64,000 nt of DNA from Morella rubra (Eukaryota; Streptophyta; Magnoliopsida; Fagales; Myricaceae): contig CM025851.1 of NCBI GenBank assembly GCA_003952965.2, positions 7,295,647-7,359,646 on the forward strand, given 5' to 3'. Shown piece after piece: positions 57,610 through 64,000 of the stretch; position 1 is the stretch's first letter, and each line of letters starts with the position of its first letter. Under the pieces are notes generated by a model that was not told the origin of the DNA, ran no database searches, and worked only from the letters and a program-made list of their open reading frames with translations. The position numbers and the translations under genes are program-made.

Positions 57610-58839
57610 TCAGCCGCTGGCATTCTCAGCAGAGATGTCATTCTCTTCATTGTCACCCTGCCGTATTTTTTTTATCTCGGCCTGCGCTCTCTCCAGAATC
57701 TGCCTCTTCTGCATCTCCAAGTCCCTATGAAAATCCATTCTCATCCTCTCTAACTCCACCATCTGCTGCCTTTTACTACTCTCAATCTTCTCATATATGT
57801 CGGAGAATTTGTGGATGGAATCAGCGAGCAATCTAAAGGAAGACCCCTCAACATTCACCCTTCCAATCTTCCTCTTCTTGGGGGGAAGTCCATCCGAATC
57901 ATCCTGCTCACCATCAGTAGATTCCGAGTTCCCAGGGCTATCCCCTATCTCTTCCTCCCCATTTGTGCGATTCAAATAAACTCTAGGATTCATGAATATG
58001 TACTCCCCTGAATCCAAACCACAAGAAAGGCCTGCTTGCTGTGGGGGCGATGACAGCAACATATCCATCTTCTTAAAATAAACCCATTTGCTAAGGGTAT
58101 CACCAGACTCCACCATCCTCATCTTCTCCTTTTTGTACTTTTTCTTCAATGTATCCAACCGGTTCCTACACTGAGTATCTGTCCTTTCAATTTTTGAAAT
58201 TTCTGATACCTTCTCTGCAACTTCTTGCCATTCCTCAGCCCGAAGACTCTTCCTCCCACGATGAAGAAACCGTTCAACCCAAGCATCTAGTAAAACGAAC
58301 GTCTCCCGCTCGGTCCAATCAGTTAGTGAATTCCTGCCACCAACTGATGGTTTTGGAGCCAAGGTAGCTGGAACTAGAGTTGAAACCGATGGCGGCGGTA
58401 CCCTGGGAGCAAATTCATAACTAGAAACCAAACTCTTTAACTTTCGCTTCTTTGGATGCCTCTCCAAATCAACATCTTCAGTCCTCCTCCCATAAGTTTT
58501 TCGTTTGTCATCATCTTCATCCTCCTCCTCCTCCTCATCATCATCATCACCATCCTCATTCTCATCTTCATCCTCATCCTCATCCTCCATATCTTTGGGC
58601 CTATTACGAAAACCATTACTTTGATCATCTTTCTCTTCTTCCTCCTCCTCCTCTACGAACTCTTCTTCATCTTCTTCGTCCTCCTCAACATCATCAAGAA
58701 TGAAGTGATTATCGACTGGTTGAGAATATGAAGCATTCCTTACAGTGAGTTTCTGACGACTTGATGAACCATAACCCTGGTGGTGATTCACTACATACCG
58801 ATTTGGGGGATACCTCGCATCATCCTCAGTGTCGTCCAT
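57610..58839 (-). CDS. Trihelix transcription factor, ASIL/SIP1 clade, 409 aa
   Basis: An intronless frame; the first ATG in frame is at 58839 (MDDTEDDARYPP). Order of parts: a very acidic Asp/Glu stretch (about residues 50-112), a basic nuclear signal (HPKKRKLK, about 128-135), a trihelix DNA-binding domain (about 172-262: DWTERETFVLLDAWVERFL, then EEWQEVAEKVSE, then TQCRNRLDTLKKKYKKEK, then SKWVYFKKMDML), a second basic signal PPKKRKIGR, and a C-terminal coiled coil (about 335-395) typical of the SIP1 clade. Members include ASIL1/2, repressors of seed-maturation genes that bind GT-type elements. The acidic region arises from an extended GAT/GAG/GAA triplet repeat, so its length probably varies between alleles. 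The specific orthologue is not assigned. Confidence 0.93.
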   Translation of the reverse strand: MDDTEDDARYPPNRYVVNHHQGYGSSSRQKLTVRNASYSQPVDNHFILDDVEEDEEDEEEFVEEEEEEEKDDQSNGFRNRPKDMEDEDEDEDENEDGDDDDEEEEEDEDDDKRKTYGRRTEDVDLERHPKKRKLKSLVSSYEFAPRVPPPSVSTLVPATLAPKPSVGGRNSLTDWTERETFVLLDAWVERFLHRGRKSLRAEEWQEVAEKVSEISKIERTDTQCRNRLDTLKKKYKKEKMRMVESGDTLSKWVYFKKMDMLLSSPPQQAGLSCGLDSGEYIFMNPRVYLNRTNGEEEIGDSPGNSESTDGEQDDSDGLPPKKRKIGRVNVEGSSFRLLADSIHKFSDIYEKIESSKRQQMVELERMRMDFHRDLEMQKRQILERAQAEIKKIRQGDNEENDISAENASG

Positions 58840-59814
58840 TTTAGACAATTATAGAGCAATCACAACTAACACCCGGAAAACCAACACTCTCAAGAACCTT
58901 AATTTCTAACTCTAGACCACCGATTGAGGCCTCATGTTTTTAACAGACTCCAGCTCAAAAATAAAAATATCCATAATTTCCCTTCCAAGTAGCGCATTCC
59001 ATTTGCAATTACAAATTTTCCCACATCTTATAACCAAGATTAGAAACTTGTAAACAGAACCAAATTATCTAACCTCCAAAATACCAATCCCGTTTTCCTG
59101 AATCAACTTCTCTAGAAGTAGACATGAATCTTCTCTCAAGAGCCCGATTTTCCACTTCAGGGTATAAAAGGTGTCTTTCTGAAATCATATTACACTATTC
59201 AAACTCATTAACCGTACAAGAACCAATTCTAACAACCAATTCTCCTGTTCCATACATTCAAATTTCAACAAGCGAAAACGACGGTCCAAGATTCATTCCC
59301 TCAAATGGAAACAAAGCCCCTATTTTTAAGCTTAAAGCAGACATTGAAAGAGAAAAGAAAAAACCTTTGATTCTTACCTCAAAGAGCAAGCTTCCCAGAC
59401 AAGAAGGAACTCAAAGCCCTCCCCAAGAATTTCATCAAAATCAAACCCTAATTCACGCACCATTAAAAAAATCCTCGTAACCAAAATTTCCTGGCAAAAT
59501 TGAACTCAATTCTAGAGACAATAAAAATGGGAACGAAGGATGAGAAGCAGGTGGATACAGTAAACAATTGCATTTGGGTGATATAAGCGGGCTGCTGCTA
59601 ATTTACGCCAGGTGTGTTTAGGTGCTTTTGAGTTATGATATGGGCTGATGGCTCTAATAGATATGTGGCTGTGGCCTGTGGGCTAGTTGGGCTAGCTATC
59701 CCCGGATTTTCAGGTCAGTACTTTAATGGCCCCTTTATTCCATTTTTTTTTTCTTCCAGAAGATTATAAAAAAATAAATACATCAAATTATCGGAATCCA
59801 CACAGGGTTGGTCA
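58840..59814. other. Trihelix gene promoter region
   Basis: This contains the 5' UTR and promoter of the trihelix gene, reading to the left. Several splice-like signals occur but no coding exon. It ends at the target duplication of the hAT-like element that begins at 59815. Confidence 0.45.
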
Positions 59815-60776
59815 TAGGGCTGTTCAGCGCCACTAGAAAATTCCTGTGGCATCGGCATTGGATTGCCGGTTTCCAGCTTCGCTAGTGTTGGGTTTAAGGT
59901 TTTGCAAAAATTCAGTGCTATTCTCTGTTCTCGGGACACCGGGTTTTTTTTAAATATATATATATAACGTTTAGGCCCCCCCTGGCCCCCTCCCCCATAA
60001 TCCCATTTAGCGTTTTTCCCCCGCCCCACCCCCCCCCCCGCGCATGAACCCATTTCCCCTAGGCCCCTTTGGCAAAACAAACAAAACGGAATCGTTTTGT
60101 TTTAAACCCCGACCCCCTCCCCCATTTGTTTTAAACCCCGAGCCCCCCTCTCCCATTTGTTCCCACACCCCGGACGCCCTTTCCCCATTTGTTTTAAACC
60201 CCGGGGCTTGGACCCCCTCCCCCATTTCTACTTTTGTTAGTTTATTAGTTTGAATAATATTTTTATTTTTAAAATTATAACTTGGTGTATAAGTTTATTT
60301 TTATTTTAGTTTGAAAGAGTTACCCATCTTTAAGATGTTCTTACAGTTACGTCTCTAAGTTTATTATTTTAGATTTTATTGATTAAACTTAGATTCTCGT
60401 CTTGTTGTGATGTTCTCTAAGTTTATTAATTTTAGATTTTATTACTTTGGACTTTAATTCTCATCTTATCTTTTAAGATGATCTTTAATTTTATTGATTT
60501 TGAATTTGGATTTCATTAGTTTATATTTTATTGATATGTGATTAATGGACAAAAAGAAAAAGAAAAAAAGAAAAAAAAATACATTGGCCAAGTGAGTAAA
60601 ATGCTAAAAAAAAATTGCCCAATATGAATGTAAGATAACCGGAAACCGCCACCGCTAAGGGCCGTTTTTGCCCTTAACGGTGTAGGTATAGTGGCAATTA
60701 TTTAAAAACCGGCCTATCCTGTGTAGGTGCCAGTTTTGGCCATAACTGGCACTTACACCGGGGTTGAACAGCCTTA
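59815..60776 (+). mobile_element. hAT-like non-autonomous element, 962 bp
   Basis: The termini TAGGGCTGTTCAGC (left) and, in reverse complement, TAAGGCTGTTCAAC (right) match at 12 of 14 positions. The flanks GTTGGTCA (59807-59814) and GTTGATCA (60777-60784) match at 7 of 8, consistent with an aged 8-bp hAT target duplication. Inside are a C-rich minisatellite (60083-60225) and an AT-rich 3' half shared with 398-711. A hairpin near the 3' end pairs GTGTAGGTGCCAGTT with AACTGGCACTTACAC. No transposase is encoded. Confidence 0.8.
60083..60225 (+). repeat. C-rich minisatellite inside the hAT-like element
   Basis: Four diverged units contain CCCATTTGTTTTAAACCCC or a variant, followed by C-rich spacers, with a period of about 30-45 bp. 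It is strongly strand-asymmetric (C on the plus strand). Confidence 0.75.
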
Positions 60777-61807
60777 GTTGATCAGATCCTAATTTCTTCT
60801 TTGGATAAGAAGATAAATACCTCTTCTTTATATGTTTTTATAGAGAGAGTAAATAAAATATAAAAAATATAATGCTAAAAGCAAGAGTAAATAGTTTGAT
60901 GTGTTCTTTCCAACCTATTCACCACCAACCGAAACAACTCATTTTTTAGCAGCACACACCGGCATTCCTCTATAAGCAAAGAGTGCAAAAAGTGAGTGTA
61001 TGATCAAAGTTTATAAATGAGTTTAGTTCCTCTCATCCACTACTTTGTTTTCCTTTTTCCTTTCTTCCTCTTCTATATCAGCATTCAGCACCAACCTAAG
61101 TGGGTTCAGTTCTACAAGCACAATCAGTGACTTGGAAGTAAAATAAATCAGAATAATATGATAAACATGCCACTATGAACTAGAGAAAAGCCCATGCCAA
61201 ACAAATAAGAGCCCATTTAGAAGGAAAAAAATGGTTGATGCCACACAATATGTCTATATGGTAGTGTTTTGGGGCAGGTAGATTGTGTTAAAAAAAAGAA
61301 AAAAAGAAAAAAAAAATCGTATGACGTGGATCCAAACTGCAAAGAACATGGGACCAATTAATGTTGTATTATGAATAATATCGATTAATGTTGTGTTATA
61401 TTAAAAGTGAGTGACGTGTGCGTGTTCAATTGGTTGGAAGAGACAATTGTAGGAAAACAGTCCATGCGGAAGGCGGCGACGGCGAGCATCCATGGGCATG
61501 GGCTGAAAAGACAACGAGATATTACAAGAATTAAAGAAAGAGAGAGGATATTTTGGGTATTCAATGAATCCTACCCATTCACCAATAATTCAGCCCTACA
61601 CTCCACCCAATCCGAAAATAAATGGTGCGGTCCTCTTAATGGGAGGACCTAATTATAAATTTCAGTCATTTAAGTTTCTGACACGTAGCCGGCTGCAGCT
61701 GCTCTGAATCTCTAGACCCCATTCAACTTTACCCCGTTCCCCCAGTGTCAAGTGTTGGTTTATGGAAATTCGAAGCTGGTGAAAATTTTGAGACGTTAGA
61801 ATTAGAA
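60777..61807. other. Intergenic, no gene seen
   Basis: AT-rich spacer with A-rich runs near 61300. The plus frame at 61407-61652 has no recognisable motif. No RNA gene or transposon terminus was identified apart from the elements on either side. Confidence 0.45.
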
Positions 61808-61986
61808 GATGTTCGGTTAGAAGAGATTTTAAGAATTTTATTTTGTGTTTTGAGAATTTTTAGGTGATGTTAACTTTATTAGTATGCGTGCTGTAGTTAC
61901 TTTTAGATGATGTTAAAAAACATGTTCGATTTTAAAATTCTAGAATTCTAAAGAATCTTAGAATTCTTTTGAAACCGAACAATATC
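61808..61986. mobile_element. MITE family D copy
   Basis: The left end GATGTTCGGTTAGAAGAG and the right end GAAACCGAACAATATC are imperfect inverted repeats, followed on each side by AT-rich blocks containing AGAATTTT and AAATTCTAGAATTCT. It is related by termini to 44751-45137. It is non-coding. Confidence 0.55.
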
Positions 61987-62035
61987 TTAATTTAAAAAGT
62001 GAAAATAATTTATAAAATTTAGTAAAAAAAATATT

Positions 62036-62349
62036 TAAATATTTTGACAAATAAACATTACCCTATTATTTTTCTAAAAGCACTCGCTCCTCTGGGCCCT
62101 GGGACACTCTGCACGTGTCTAGCACGTGATGTGGTGGGCTTCACTAATATTTCGACCATCACAAAAAATCAGGTCTCAAATTTGTCGAGTTTCAATATTT
62201 TGACAAACAAACGTCCAAACCCCCCGCCCCGCCCCGCCCCCCAATTATTTTTCTAAACTCTAAAGCACTCGCTCCTCTGGGCCCTGCTGGAGCACTCTGC
62301 ACGTGTCTAACACGTGATGTGGTGGGCCTCACTAATATATCGACCATCA
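62036..62349 (+). repeat. Diverged tandem duplication carrying paired G-boxes
   Basis: Copy 1 (62036-62165) and copy 2 (62193-62349) share AATATTTTGACAAAYAAAC, AAGCACTCGCTCCTCTGGGC, CTCTGCACGTGTCTARCACG and GATGTGGTGGGC. Copy 2 has an extra CCCCGCCCCGCC run. Each copy has two CACGTG G-boxes (62112 and 62123; 62300 and 62311). Confidence 0.85.
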
Positions 62350-63816
62350 GAAACTCCGTTCTCGTCCGTTTGATGGTCTGACTTCTGTAAGGGGAATCTT
62401 CTTTTGGTTGCCGTAGGATTGAACGAGGCCGCGCCGCGCTAGAAAACACGTGTGGGTAATTTTTCTGCAGTAAAAAATATAAATCTGAAAAAGCTGAATC
62501 GCGCAAAACGACAACAGAGAACTGTGAGCTGTGACAGAAAAATATTAATCTATTAAAAGAAATGGAGGGGCTTGGGGAATCATTACGCGAGCCTGCATTG
62601 TCTCATGGGACCCACCAAATCATGGAATTGCTGTTAGTTCACGCCGTTAACTGACCATCTGGCCCCATTTTCAAACATTTTTTAATATTTTTTTTATTTG
62701 CATCTGAGCCTCTCCAAATTAGATTTTAATGAAACTGACCTCCCCGAATTCAAAATTCCAGGTTGGTCCCCGCTCCCATTCCAAATCTTGCTTCTGATTG
62801 GAACGAAGAGGGAGGATCCCGTGCAGAATGAGTCCCTCACAAGAGTTTGAATAAATTATAATAAATGAGAAATGTTTACCTGTTACATACCATATTCTAA
62901 AATAATGATAATTCCAAGCATTGAGTATAGTCAATAAATCATAGTATTAAATGCAGTCATCATTTAGATGTTGACTTGTTGCCAATAATATCTATATATT
63001 TTTATGGATATATGTTTTTCTTTTTCTTTTTTTTTTATTACTCCCTTTATGTGGGGCATTATATAATATGTTTGAACTTCATATAAAAGTTAAAAACTTG
63101 TAAATCAAACATTATGCTGTCGAGGAATAATATATATACGATCTAAATAATATATCTTTTCCAGTTCATCTTTTTAATAGAGTAACTTAGAAGTTTGACA
63201 GGTTTGGTCCCCCAAAATCTTGAAACATATATCATATCTGGCACTTTTTTTTTTCACTTTCTAATTCACATTTTAAAATTGCGGTCCCAAATTTTTTTTC
63301 TCAGCTTTGCCCCTGCTCTCAAGGACATCATGATTCATAATAACATTACAAAATGATCTTTTGGTATACTTTATTCAGTCTTTCAAAAGCTTCTGTACCT
63401 GTGGAGAAAAATGATTTGATAAATTTTTTTAATGAAAATTGTAAAGAAGTGCGAGATTATTTAATGGAGTTTTTGAAAAAATATTTATGAGCTAAAAAAA
63501 ATTGTGCTTATCATACATAAGGCTTAAAATTTTCAATATTCTGTTTAGAAAGAAAAAAAAAACATATTCCAAAAAAAGCTTTCTAGTTTTCATCTTCTAA
63601 TACTAATCCATGAATTCCCAATTGCTCAAAAAGTCTTAAAGCAAACAGGCCTAGAGAGAGAGAGAGAGAAAACAAAGGAGGCCTCAAGCTTTTTGGCGAT
63701 ATTCCTTGGGCTCCGCAATAAATTAAAAAAAAAAATTGAAAGATAGGATGGAGGGTATGATTCTCGGTGGTGAAGTTACCGATAGATGCTCAGAAAGAAA
63801 AAGAAAAAAAAAAAAA
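62350..63816. other. Intergenic, possible promoter of a gene beyond the window
   Basis: A fifth CACGTG occurs at 62447 and a GCGCGC-rich patch around 62430. No credible coding exon follows before 64000. The rest is AT-rich, with a GA run near 63654-63670. Confidence 0.4.
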
Positions 63817-64000
63817 TTGATACTGTTTGTTTTCTCAATATTTTAAGACATAGAAATTCTAACAAAATAAACACACTTCAAAATTTTTAACTTTTATACA
63901 TACATACTTCAATCTTTCACAAATTTCAAAAATCTCAATAAAATAAAACATCTTAAAATTTCAAAAATATTTCCTAAAATTTTAACTAACAAACACCTCC
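63817..64000 (-). mobile_element. MITE-like element at the window edge
   Basis: On the minus strand the window edge reads GGAGGTGTTTGTTAGTTAAA, resembling the GGTGTTTGATTGTTAAAA end of MITE family A. The other side ends near GAAAACAAACAGTATC. The interior consists of AAATTTT-type blocks. It may continue past 64000. Confidence 0.4.

Noticed and set aside
58840..58848. Trihelix start at 58848
   Set aside because: The codon there is TTG; the first ATG in frame is at 58839.
60007..60225. Gly-rich minus-strand frame resembling a Gly-rich protein
   Set aside because: It translates the C-rich minisatellite inside a hAT-like element.

Overview
This is a stretch of plant nuclear DNA, most likely from a woody eudicot. 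The evidence is AT-rich intergenic DNA, intron-rich genes with GT-AG junctions, plant-only families (OVATE, trihelix, P-class PPR, LEA-2), eukaryotic tRNA genes, and many small non-autonomous transposons (MITE, TRIM, hAT, CACTA). I see no bacterial, viral or CRISPR content. Gene models were built by hand from splice phase and protein-family knowledge. No transcript data or database search was used.

Layout. 0.95-4.8 kb (-): a Rab5 GTPase of the RABF2 type, seven exons, 200 aa, with a TRIM-like element in one intron. 7.0-9.2 kb (+): a membrane-anchored LEA-2/NHL protein whose stop codon appears to be supplied by a later exon. 10.2 kb (+): a tiny CSPTRHPGSFRC-motif protein. 13.8 kb (+): a 111-aa plant protein of unknown function. 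16.9-18.6 kb (-): a GET2/CAML-like tail-anchored-protein receptor. 18.9 and 19.4 kb (-): tRNA-Leu(CAA) and tRNA-Val(CAC). 20.9-21.8 kb (+): an OVATE family repressor, OFP14-like. 24.4-38.9 kb (-): the helicase RTEL1, 22 coding exons, about 1033 aa. 42.1-47.0 kb (+): an Hsp110-type Hsp70 (Hsp70-14/15). 53.2-55.3 kb (+): a PPR protein, orthologue of At3g16010. 57.6-58.8 kb (-): an ASIL/SIP1-type trihelix factor. The rest is mostly transposon debris.

OFP14-like, RTEL1 and Hsp70-14/15 neighbour one another here as they do, from memory, in Arabidopsis (At1g79960, At1g79950, At1g79930/20), so this part looks like conserved microsynteny. RTEL1 and Hsp70-15 are head to head about 3.1 kb apart. The Hsp70-15 promoter has a near-consensus heat-shock element.

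The most striking anomaly is in RTEL1. A 617-bp block carrying two helicase-core exons is present twice, 958 bp apart, with no difference that I can find. A third exon next to it has a crippled second copy. Splice phase means only one exon pair can be used in a given transcript. This is either a very recent intragenic duplication creating mutually exclusive exons, or an assembly artefact. Other notable points are two TRIM-like elements with perfect 5-bp target duplications in introns, three hAT-like ends or elements, a MITE with an 8-bp target duplication, a 21-G run in the last RTEL1 intron, and a duplicated G-box cluster near 62 kb.
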